Origin: Fimbriiglobus ruber | GTDB taxonomy: Bacteria > Planctomycetota > Planctomycetia > Gemmatales > Gemmataceae | Length of the DNA stretch: 64,000 nt | Reading direction: 5' to 3' | NCBI RefSeq assembly: GCF_002197845.1 | Contig: NZ_NIDE01000004.1 | Location: forward strand, 1,178,001-1,242,000 | In this document: one piece after another, positions 1 to 7,939 of the stretch | Layout of the letters: every line of letters starts with the position of its first letter | Position numbering within the stretch: position 1 is the first letter of the stretch | The notes under the pieces: generated by a model | What the model saw: only the letters and a program-made list of their open reading frames with translations | What the model was told of the DNA's origin: nothing | The model's database searches: none | Program-made: the position numbers and the translations under genes

Positions 1-1538
1 ACACCGACGTCCGCCTCGTCTTCGCCCCGGAGACGGGGATCGCGGCTTTCGGCGGCGACGTCGACAACTTCGAGTATCCCCGGCACGGGCTCGATGTTTG
101 CTTCTTCCGCGCGTACGAGAACGATGCCCCGGCCAAGGTCGCGGACTTCTTCAAGTGGAACACGACCGGCCCCGCGGAGAACGACCTGGTGTTCGTGACC
201 GGGCACCCGGGCACGACGAACCGGCTCGAAACGTTGGCTAAGCTCAAGCACCGCCGCGACGTAACGCTGCCGTACACGCTGTACCGCCTGCGGACACTCG
301 AAGCCGCCCTCACGCAGTTCAGCGAACAGAGCCCCGAGCAGCGCCGGCGGGCGTCCGCCGACCTGCACCGCGTCGCCAACGCGCGGAAGGCGTTCGCCGG
401 CCAGATCCAGGGCTTGCTCGACCCCAAGATCCTCGGCCAGAAGCGGGACGCAGAGGCCCAGTTCGCGGACACGCTCAAGACTCAGCTCACCGGCAGCGGG
501 CAAGCCGACGAGCGCTACCAGAAGAGCCTCCGCCGCATCGCGGACTTGCAAGCCGTGTTCGCCGGATTCGAGAAAAACTACTACCTGATCGAACGCGGCG
601 ACGCGTTCTACTCGGAGCTGTTCGCCGTCGCCCGGCACTGTGCGCGGATGGCGGACGAGTTGCCGCGGAAGTCGGCCGACCGGCTCCGGGAGTACCGCGA
701 CTCGAACCTCGATTCGCTCAAGCTCCAGCTTTATTCGCCTGCCCCGCTTTACCCCGACCTGGAGCGGCGGAAGCTGGAAGCCTCGCTCACGTTCCTGGCC
801 GAGAACCTCGGCGGCGACCACCCCCTCGTGGTCCGCGTCCTTGATGGCAAGAACCCGGCCGCCCGGGCGACCGAACTCGTCGCGGACACGAAATTGTTTG
901 ACGTGGCCGAGCGGAAAAAGCTCGTCGAAGGCGGTAAGACCGCGGTCGACGCGAGTACCGACCCGTTGGTCAAGTTAGCCAGGGCAATCGACGCGGACGC
1001 CCGGGTGGTCCGCAAGCGGTATGAAGAAGAGGTTGAGGAGCCGGAGCGGCAGGCTTACGCGGAGATCGCCCGCTTACGGTTCCTGGCCCTCGGCCGGACC
1101 GTCCCGCCGGACGCGACGTTCACCCTGCGGCTCGCGTTCGGCACGGTGAAAGGGTACGAAGTGGACGGCGCCGCGCTACCCTTCCACACGACCTTCGCCG
1201 GGGCGTTCGCCCGCGCGGACGCGCTCGGCAACCGCGACCCGTTCGAGCTGCCGTCGCGATGGCGGGACGGCAAGGCGAAGCTCGACCTGTCGACGCCGTT
1301 CGACTTCGTGAGTACGGCCGACACGATCGGCGGCAACAGCGGCAGTCCGGTGCTGAACCGGGCCGGCGAACTGGTCGGCATCAACTTCGACCGGAACCGC
1401 CACGGCCTAGTCCGCAACTTCGTCTACACGGACATCCAGGCCCGGCACATCGCCGTCCACAGCCGGGCAGTCCTCGAAGCACTGCGGAAACTGTACGGCG
1501 CGGGCGAACTGGTCAAGGAACTGACCGGCCAGGAGTAG
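1..1538 (+). CDS. S46 family serine peptidase (DPP7/DPP11-like), 5' end outside the window
   Basis: Coding is open from base 3 in this frame, so the N-terminus, including the family's catalytic His, lies upstream of the window. The first visible residues carry the S46 signature FGGDxDNFxYPRxxLD, which holds the catalytic Asp, followed by FVTGHPGTTNR. The C-terminal part has TIGGNSGSPV, which contains the nucleophilic Ser, then ELVGINFDRN. The middle is the mainly helical domain that covers the active site in this family. Known S46 enzymes are periplasmic or outer-membrane dipeptidyl peptidases that remove dipeptides from oligopeptides. About 512 residues are visible of a usual 700-750. A hairpin follows the stop. 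The family call is firm; the substrate preference (DPP7 or DPP11) is not predicted here. Confidence 0.92.
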   Translation, partial: TDVRLVFAPETGIAAFGGDVDNFEYPRHGLDVCFFRAYENDAPAKVADFFKWNTTGPAENDLVFVTGHPGTTNRLETLAKLKHRRDVTLPYTLYRLRTLEAALTQFSEQSPEQRRRASADLHRVANARKAFAGQIQGLLDPKILGQKRDAEAQFADTLKTQLTGSGQADERYQKSLRRIADLQAVFAGFEKNYYLIERGDAFYSELFAVARHCARMADELPRKSADRLREYRDSNLDSLKLQLYSPAPLYPDLERRKLEASLTFLAENLGGDHPLVVRVLDGKNPAARATELVADTKLFDVAERKKLVEGGKTAVDASTDPLVKLARAIDADARVVRKRYEEEVEEPERQAYAEIARLRFLALGRTVPPDATFTLRLAFGTVKGYEVDGAALPFHTTFAGAFARADALGNRDPFELPSRWRDGKAKLDLSTPFDFVSTADTIGGNSGSPVLNRAGELVGINFDRNRHGLVRNFVYTDIQARHIAVHSRAVLEALRKLYGAGELVKELTGQE

Positions 1539-1842
1539 AGGAAGTGATACGCTAATCCCGGTGGTACAAGGTGTACCGCCGGGTCCACAGTGTTGCATGC
1601 CGACGCCGACTACCACTCGTTGCCAGTGCTACCGTTAATCAGACAGGAATCTCATCGCCCCGACCAGTCGGTGCTTAGGCAAAGCAAAAAGGATGACTCG
1701 TTTAGGCAGTATTTATCGGTGAGAACACGTCTCGTTGATGAAGAATCATTCGTTGTAGCCAATGCGACAACGGTTTATGTTCTAAATTCATGACCAATCG
1801 CACATTCTCAAAGTGCGCTTTTGTCGGTGTCTTCCTCGTAAC
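1539..1842. other. intergenic stretch up to the IS target duplication
   Basis: Apart from the hairpin at its start, no convincing gene is seen. A 67-codon open frame here has no family resemblance and no good ribosome binding site. Base composition falls from GC-rich to roughly half AT, which marks the start of the accessory island. Confidence 0.4.
1557..1583. terminator. hairpin after the S46 peptidase gene
   Basis: An 11-bp stem (CCCGGTGGTAC with GTACCGCCGGG, one mismatch) and a 5-nt loop lie 18 bases after the stop codon. There is no clear T-tract, so it is a probable but not canonical terminator. Confidence 0.5.
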
Positions 1843-1847
1843 AGTTC

Positions 1848-3127
1848 CAGTAGTTCAAAATCCCCGTGAGTGAAACCCTTTATTCTTTAAACAGTTATGT
1901 TCGCGTATCAGAAAGCGTTTCGTTGTCGTTATTTCCTTGAGCAAGTACGGCCAACATCCACCTGAACTGGAATCGTTTCGATGCCGCTTGCACTCGCGGG
2001 TGCCTGTCCTCCCCGAACCAGAGCGCCTGAAACCACACCCAAAGGTTTCGCAGCAACAGGGCCAGACCCACGAAGAACGATCGCAGGATCGGGTTCCGGG
2101 TACTGGTCCGGATTCGCGCCTGACCGAGTTGCCGATAGCTGCTTTCGATCCCGAACCGTGTGCGATACGCGTCACGCACGTCCCTCGGTGCACCCGACAC
2201 ACGCCAGCTGGCGAATACCAACGTCTTGGCCCGCCGCTTGTTCGTCCGGTGGTGGCGGTAGCTCTTGTAACTCACACAGACCCTCACGGTCACCTCCTCA
2301 CCCTTGTGACGGTGCGTGTGACGATACCAGCCGGCGGGCTTGCGCCGGAACATCCGCCATCCCGTGGACTTCTTCCCGCGACGCGGCTTCCGCCCGCGCA
2401 TCACCACGGGCATCAGGAAGGGACAGTTGCGCTCCTGGAGAAACTGCATCACGGCGACGCTGAAAAACCCCCGATCCAGAAGCAGTTTGCGAATCCTCAC
2501 GCCGCTGTTCCCGACCTCGGTCAGGAGTCGTTGCAGAACCTCGACCGTCGAGTCTTCCGCCCGGACCCACGTGTACGCCAGGGTATACCTGTGCCCATGA
2601 TGAATCAGACAGGCGGTGGCGTAGGTAAAAAACGTGGTCGTCCCCGAGCGTGGCTTGTTGCCCCGGACGTGATTCTTGGGACCGTGTCCGTGATACGGAA
2701 TTTCGTGGTAATCGATCGCCAGATCCCGAGACCGGCGGCGCGTGTTCGGCGGCAGCGGTTCGCGCAAGGCGTGGTTCAGCTTGGCTTCGAGCGGCTTGCG
2801 CTGTTTGGGCAGACGCGACTTCAATTCGCTGCGCGCCGTCTGATCGGAGATCGTACCCAGACGAAGGCAGGCCCCGAACAACGAGATGATGTTGGCCGCA
2901 GCCGTCAACACGACCTGGAGCAGAACCGGCGCAGAACATTTGCGCGAACTCGATGGTCTGAAGATCGGAGAGATCAGTTCCGCAGCCCGATCTTGAATTT
3001 GCCGGGAACACAGTTTAGGCTTCTTGGCAGAACGCATGTTTCGCCACTCCATGGCTAGGTCGTGCTAACCCACTATGGAGCCGAAACATGCGTTTTTTTC
3101 AAGACCACCTCCAATTTTGAACTACTG
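1848..3127 (-). mobile_element. complete insertion sequence, ISH3/IS4-like, 1280 bp
   Basis: The ends are perfect 14-bp inverted repeats: CAGTAGTTCAAAAT at 1848-1861 and its complement at 3114-3127. They are flanked by a 5-bp direct repeat AGTTC (1843-1847 and 3128-3132), which is a target site duplication. One transposase gene fills the element. Size, repeat length and 5-bp duplication fit the ISH3 family or nearby IS4-type groups. The intact repeats, duplication and open reading frame suggest a recent insertion. No gene is visibly interrupted; the helicase gene starts about 70 bp further on. Confidence 0.9.
1895..3052 (-). CDS. DDE transposase, ISH3/IS4-like
   Basis: This 385-residue transposase catalyses cut-and-paste movement of the surrounding element. 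The probable DDE triad is Asp114 in LAIDYHEIPYHG, Asp193 in LLLDRGFFSV and Glu303 in RTRFGIESSYRQL. The last motif matches the Y-(2)-R-(3)-E-(6)-K/R-type signature of IS4-like enzymes. The C-terminal tail is rich in Arg. The frame is uninterrupted and the gene occupies nearly the whole element, so it is probably functional. The start is the ATG 62 bp inside the right inverted repeat. The exact IS family needs a comparison with ISfinder. Confidence 0.85.
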   Translation of the reverse strand: MEWRNMRSAKKPKLCSRQIQDRAAELISPIFRPSSSRKCSAPVLLQVVLTAAANIISLFGACLRLGTISDQTARSELKSRLPKQRKPLEAKLNHALREPLPPNTRRRSRDLAIDYHEIPYHGHGPKNHVRGNKPRSGTTTFFTYATACLIHHGHRYTLAYTWVRAEDSTVEVLQRLLTEVGNSGVRIRKLLLDRGFFSVAVMQFLQERNCPFLMPVVMRGRKPRRGKKSTGWRMFRRKPAGWYRHTHRHKGEEVTVRVCVSYKSYRHHRTNKRRAKTLVFASWRVSGAPRDVRDAYRTRFGIESSYRQLGQARIRTSTRNPILRSFFVGLALLLRNLWVWFQALWFGEDRHPRVQAASKRFQFRWMLAVLAQGNNDNETLSDTRT

Positions 3128-3198
3128 AGTTCAGAAAAAGAACCGACTGGACCAGTAAAACCCCGATTTCGAATAACGAAGTCGAGCGGCGATTTACC

Positions 3199-6100
3199 AT
3201 GAACAGACCATATTTTCACAGTACGATTCACCAACTGGAAGCAGAGTTCGCTCAGCACAAGTCAAATCTATCCGTTGTCCGAGCTTTGTATTTGGAGTTG
3301 GGCCATCGAAAGGTAAAGAGAGCCTTGCAGTTGCGTGTGAAAATTGACGACTATCTAAAGGTAACGACTGTTTCTGGCTCCCCCGTTACCGAAGCGCCTA
3401 AGACCTCGATTCTTAGTTTGGAATCTACCCCTATTCCGCAAAAGCCACTCGCGACTCGTTTGCCGAGCCCGTCTGAACCCCCTCCACCGATAACTAATCG
3501 ACCGGAGCAATTACTTGATGCCTGGACCGCCCTCGAAGTCCTTTCTCCAGCTACTTTCAAGCGACCGGAGGATCTGGCCGGTGGAGTACGACGGAATGTC
3601 GTGCCCGTTAGTAGAGATTCTTTGCCATGGTTGTCGGGTCGAAGATCTCAGCCCGAACGCCGAATGTACTACCAGATCATCCTCGGATCGATTCGGATGG
3701 AAGAAGCCGTCACTCGACTATTAGCGCGGTATGGCGATTCACGTACTGAACGGCCTTCCACTCATGGCCGAGCGCCCTTGGCAGTGATCATGCTCGATAG
3801 CCGAGGAGTTCCCGTCTCTTCGCCATCTGTGGCTGTATCGAGTTTCGGTTGGGGTTTGATGACCGCCCTCAATGGCCGGCTTGCCGATCTGGCACGGTGG
3901 TCAGAGGTCGAATCGCCCCTGGTTAATCGGCTGGAATCTGTTCTAACCGGTCCGCCACGGGATAACCAGGGTACAGGGTCAGAACCAGCCCGTCCTGTGG
4001 ATTGGTCGCTATTGATGCGTGGGTATGCGATGCTAGTCCGCGAGTTCGGATTGCCAGACGATTTGATTGAGAGTCCATCGTTCGCGGTCTGCAACTACAA
4101 ATATTACCGGAATCCAGATCCGCCCGAGTTTCTACTTCTCAACAGCTTCTTTCTCGGAGATCTTGCATTTGCCCGGCGATTGGTTTCCTCTGGGCAAGTG
4201 CCACTGAGTCTTGCCCGTTATCTCGGTCTCAAACCGCCAACGCTGAAGCAAGATGTACTGAAAAGCCAAGCTGCGCTTTTGGACGCCGTCTCTCCCAAAT
4301 TAACACCCCCGTCCCGTTGGCCGGGGCCCGGTCGTAAACCGCTTGTCCTTTTGCAACAGGCGGCTGTAAACCTTGCAGCAAAAGAACTCCAAAATGGTGG
4401 ATTGCTTGGTGTGAACGGTCCACCCGGAACTGGGAAAACGACCCTACTCCGTGACGTTGTGGCGCATGTCGTCGCCGCCCGTGCGGAGGCCATGAGTTGC
4501 TTTGACGACCCAGCATCGGCATTTACGGCGTCAGACCAGCGTATCAATGTCGGGGGCGGATCGTGGCTCAATCTGCATCGTCTCTGCCCAACTGTCCGGG
4601 GATACGAACTTTTGGCAGCTACATCCAACAACAAAGCGGTCGAAAACATTAGTCGCGAACTTCCGGCGATTGGAGCAATCGCAGCCGACGCCGTTGGATT
4701 GCGATACTTCCAGTCTCTCTCCGATTCCGTTCACGAATGTCCCACTTGGGGTCTTATTGCGGCTGTGCTTGGGAACTCTGAGAATCGATTTCGGTTTCGA
4801 GAGGTATTTTGGAATGATGAGGACGTAGGAATGAGCGGATATCTTGCGGCCGCAGCCGGAACTCCGCAGCAAATCGAGCAACGAGACCCAGAAACGGGGG
4901 TTGTGACCTTCCGACAACCAAGACTAATTGCCTCCGAATCGCCTCCGACCACCCATGAAGAAGGTCTAACAAGATGGCGAAAAGCGCGTGGTAAATTCCG
5001 TGAAGCAGTCGACCGATTTCGATCCTGGCAACAGTTACTCGTCACTGTGGAACAAGACGTATCGAACTTGCCGCGATTGAAAATCGCTGAAAGTACAGCC
5101 TCGTGTCTATTCACAACTGCAACTACCAAAGAGTCCGGTTGCCGCGAAATCTGGATGAAAGCGAAGGCTACGGCCAGTACCGCGGAGAACGAACTGGCTC
5201 AAACGACTGCGGCGATGTCTGCCCACGTTAACACCCGGCCAAACTTGCTTTCTCGGCTGTTTGGAACCAAATCTGCTAAAACTTGGCAAAAAGCCGACAC
5301 TGCCTTTCGTGCAACTCTCAAGCAGCGTGAGGACGTTCTTGCAGCAGCGAGTGTGGATTTGATTCAACGAGAGGCCGAACACAAACAAGCCATTGCCGAA
5401 ATACAGGCGAGACAGAGCGAATGGAAGAAAGCAACTGAAACTCGAATCGAAACGGAGAAACGGATCGGAGATGCTCGGAAAAACGGGACACTGTTACTGG
5501 ACGAAGCGTTCTTTCAGCGATCTCATTCTGATAAACATCTGTGCTCACCCTGGTTCCCAGATAAGGCTCACGTCGTACGTGACGAGGTCTTTCAGTCGGC
5601 TCTTGATCTCCATCGGGCTTTTATTAACGTAGCCGCCAAACCTATACGCCACAATCTTGCCGTGCTGATGAAAGTGATGGGCGGAAGCCGTCTGCGTACC
5701 AGTGCGCAGGAGGCACTTCTGGCAGACCTTTGGTCTACGCTGTTCTTGGTCGTGCCTCTTATTTCAACTACCTTCGCTTCGGTCGAGCGGATGCTGGGGC
5801 GATTGCCTTCTGAAAGTCTAGGCTGGCTCTTGGTTGATGAGGGCGGGCAAGCGTTACCGCAATCAGCAGTTGGCGCTCTCATTCGAACCCGTCGCGCTCT
5901 AATTGTTGGTGATCCGGTCCAAATCGAACCCGTGGTTTCGCTTCCGGACCAACTCACACGAGCAATCAGCCTTCAGATGGGAGTTGATCCCGACCGTTTC
6001 GCAGCGCCTATTGCCTCCGTTCAAACTCTCGCGGATGCAGCCTCATCCTTTGAGTCCGAGCTTCAAACCGAAAACGGCAGTCGTGTCGCAGGTATACCTC

Positions 6101-6675
6101 TACTCGTTCATCGCCGTTGTACGGAACCAATGTTCGGAGTGGCAAATGCGATTGCTTATGGCGGTATGATGGTCTCTGCGAAAAATACTGGCCCTTCGTC
6201 AATCCGCGACATCTTGGGACCTTCCACTTGGTTGCACGTCGAAGGGTCGGCCGAACATCATTGGTGCGAAGACGAAGGCAAGATCGTACTTGACCTGCTT
6301 CGACAACTCGCAAACGCCGGAGTTCAACCGGACTTGTTCATCTTGAGTCCATTCGTAGCTGTAGCCCAACGACTTCGAGAAATGATTCATGCGAGTGGCT
6401 TGACGGAAGGATGGCCTATTGATGGCGGTTCTCGTCGATGGACGGAAAGTAGGATCGGAACAGTACACACAGCGCAAGGGCGGGAAGCAGAAGCGGTTAT
6501 TCTTGTTCTTGGGGCACCATTGGCGAATCAAGCCGGAGCAAGAAATTGGGCTGGGGTTCGCCCGAATCTACTAAACGTAGCTCTAACCCGGGCAAAGGAA
6601 GTTATATATGTGATTGGAAATCGAAACCTTTGGAGCGAAGCCGGAGTGTTCCGAAAACTCGCTGCGCGACTCTAA
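3199..6675 (+). CDS. large SF1 helicase, UPF1/DNA2-like, AAA_11/AAA_12 type
   Basis: This 1158-residue ATPase has a Walker A motif GVNGPPGTGKTTLL near residues 404-415, Walker B LLVDEGGQALPQ near 877, motif III GDPVQIEP near 904, GTVHTAQGREAEAV (motif V) near 1090 and NVALTRAKEVIYV (motif VI) near 1125. The order is that of UPF1/DNA2/NAM7-like superfamily 1B helicases. A helical insert of about 250 residues lies between motifs Ia and II. The first 60 residues are a charged helical segment, and residues 110-400 form a domain I do not recognise, with the phrase LLDAWTALEVLSP. The gene has lower GC than its neighbours, lies between an IS and a Uma2 nuclease 12 bp downstream, and looks horizontally acquired. 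Strand, substrate and role (repair, RNA metabolism or phage defence) cannot be read from the sequence. Confidence 0.85.
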   Translation: MNRPYFHSTIHQLEAEFAQHKSNLSVVRALYLELGHRKVKRALQLRVKIDDYLKVTTVSGSPVTEAPKTSILSLESTPIPQKPLATRLPSPSEPPPPITNRPEQLLDAWTALEVLSPATFKRPEDLAGGVRRNVVPVSRDSLPWLSGRRSQPERRMYYQIILGSIRMEEAVTRLLARYGDSRTERPSTHGRAPLAVIMLDSRGVPVSSPSVAVSSFGWGLMTALNGRLADLARWSEVESPLVNRLESVLTGPPRDNQGTGSEPARPVDWSLLMRGYAMLVREFGLPDDLIESPSFAVCNYKYYRNPDPPEFLLLNSFFLGDLAFARRLVSSGQVPLSLARYLGLKPPTLKQDVLKSQAALLDAVSPKLTPPSRWPGPGRKPLVLLQQAAVNLAAKELQNGGLLGVNGPPGTGKTTLLRDVVAHVVAARAEAMSCFDDPASAFTASDQRINVGGGSWLNLHRLCPTVRGYELLAATSNNKAVENISRELPAIGAIAADAVGLRYFQSLSDSVHECPTWGLIAAVLGNSENRFRFREVFWNDEDVGMSGYLAAAAGTPQQIEQRDPETGVVTFRQPRLIASESPPTTHEEGLTRWRKARGKFREAVDRFRSWQQLLVTVEQDVSNLPRLKIAESTASCLFTTATTKESGCREIWMKAKATASTAENELAQTTAAMSAHVNTRPNLLSRLFGTKSAKTWQKADTAFRATLKQREDVLAAASVDLIQREAEHKQAIAEIQARQSEWKKATETRIETEKRIGDARKNGTLLLDEAFFQRSHSDKHLCSPWFPDKAHVVRDEVFQSALDLHRAFINVAAKPIRHNLAVLMKVMGGSRLRTSAQEALLADLWSTLFLVVPLISTTFASVERMLGRLPSESLGWLLVDEGGQALPQSAVGALIRTRRALIVGDPVQIEPVVSLPDQLTRAISLQMGVDPDRFAAPIASVQTLADAASSFESELQTENGSRVAGIPLLVHRRCTEPMFGVANAIAYGGMMVSAKNTGPSSIRDILGPSTWLHVEGSAEHHWCEDEGKIVLDLLRQLANAGVQPDLFILSPFVAVAQRLREMIHASGLTEGWPIDGGSRRWTESRIGTVHTAQGREAEAVILVLGAPLANQAGARNWAGVRPNLLNVALTRAKEVIYVIGNRNLWSEAGVFRKLAARL

Positions 6676-6687
6676 ACGGTAGAAACG

Positions 6688-7380
6688 ATGGCTCCCATCG
6701 CGACCGCCAGGAAGTACGACACATTCGCCGACGTGCTGGAGCGCATCAGCAATGTGCCGGCCCATCGCATTCTGTTGAACCCGCCACCGGGAACGGCAAC
6801 CGAAGCCGACTTACTTGATTCGGCGACGACCGGGGGGCGAGATTGCGAACTTGTGGGCGGCATTCTCATCGAACGACCGACAAGTTTTTGGGCAGGACTT
6901 CTTCCGATCAGGATCGCTTCCAGCATTTACAACTTTACCGAGAAAGATAATCTCGGTGTCGTTGCTGGTTCGAGAGGCGCGATCCACTTGGCATCTGGTC
7001 TCGTCCGAATGCCGTCCTTGTCTTTCATCCGCTGGGATAGCGTTGACGACACAGACGTAATCGAAAATCCGGACGGGGCATTTCTGGAAGCGGCTCCGGA
7101 CTTGGTAGTGGAAGTACTCTGTCCGGATAACACGACGCGGGAGATGGCCATTAAGCTGGACGAGTACGCCAAAGCGGGCGTCCGATTGGTGTGGTACGTC
7201 GACCCGACCAGGGAAGAGGTGACTGTCTATCCGAAGGGCCGGGAGCGGGGCAAGAAGGTCGTCGGGACAGATGGGGTGATCGATGGCGGAGATGTGCTGC
7301 CCGGTTTCGTGTTGCCTGTGGCCAAGATCTTTGAAAAGCGGGGGCCGACCAAGAAGGGCAAGAAGAAAGACAAATCGTGA
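6688..7380 (+). CDS. Uma2 family (DUF820) putative nuclease
   Basis: This 230-residue protein has the Uma2 fold of the PD-(D/E)XK nuclease superfamily. Visible motifs are CELVGGILIERP (the early E-L-V/I-x-G-x-L element), an alpha/beta middle, PDLVVEVLCPDN (the D...E-x pair) and KLDEYAKAGVRLVWYVDP. The tail is a Lys-rich stretch after residue 215. It follows the helicase gene by 12 bp on the same strand, so co-transcription is likely. Uma2 proteins are strongly expanded in Gemmata relatives and cyanobacteria, and their biological role is unsettled. The family call is firm; a functional link with the helicase is only inferred from spacing. Confidence 0.88.
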   Translation: MAPIATARKYDTFADVLERISNVPAHRILLNPPPGTATEADLLDSATTGGRDCELVGGILIERPTSFWAGLLPIRIASSIYNFTEKDNLGVVAGSRGAIHLASGLVRMPSLSFIRWDSVDDTDVIENPDGAFLEAAPDLVVEVLCPDNTTREMAIKLDEYAKAGVRLVWYVDPTREEVTVYPKGRERGKKVVGTDGVIDGGDVLPGFVLPVAKIFEKRGPTKKGKKKDKS

Positions 7381-7939
7381 CCTCGGCGATAACTCACGTC
7401 TGCGTTAGCACATTGGCTCTCATACGTCGCACCTCTGCCGCCTCATAAGCGGACAGGGTTTCCGCGCAATAAATGCTCCCAGGCGCCACGGCTCGGCTGT
7501 CGCGGTGACGCGCCGGTCCCAAAACGGGGGTTTCCGCGCAATAAATGCAAAAAATGCTCCCGGCCGCCTCGAATCGCTTCTGAGCCGAAAATCTTGTCTG
7601 AGAAATTCCCAAAATGAGTGAAGTTCGGGCTGGGTAGCTGCGCAAGTTAAGTGACATCGTGCATCTCACTGTTGCCCACCCGGTTAAGAAACGGCGATCA
7701 GATTGCGATAAAGCAACTTTTTAGCCCGACCGGCGCCCACCTTTTGCTTCACAGCCAATACTCGTCTTGATTCGTCGATGGCAGCGGCTGCAAGTCGCGC
7801 AGCCGTCACGACTACCAGGCGATCCGTAAACGCTTGTTACCCACCGTTGGCGTTAGTGATCTCGCTCAGATTGACACCACGCCCGCCGTCGCGCGTCCGC
7901 AAAGACGATCGGCCGAGGCACCGATTAGGACGTTATCAC
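7381..7939. other. intergenic stretch with a 21-bp direct repeat
   Basis: No gene is supported. Two identical 21-bp copies lie at 7456-7476 and 7528-7548, with core TTTCCGCGCAATAAATGC, 72 bp apart. The sequence TGCTCCC follows both, directly in the first copy and after AAAAAA in the second. There is no third copy, so this is not an array. The region before 7940 is open in the frame of the next gene but lacks signal-peptide or coding character. Confidence 0.5.

Noticed and set aside
1937-3058. 373-codon open frame on the + strand
   Set aside because: It lies opposite the clear DDE transposase and its protein has no family character; it is a GC-driven antisense frame.
7456-7548. CRISPR in the 21-bp direct repeats
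   Set aside because: There are only two copies with a 51-bp gap and no further units.
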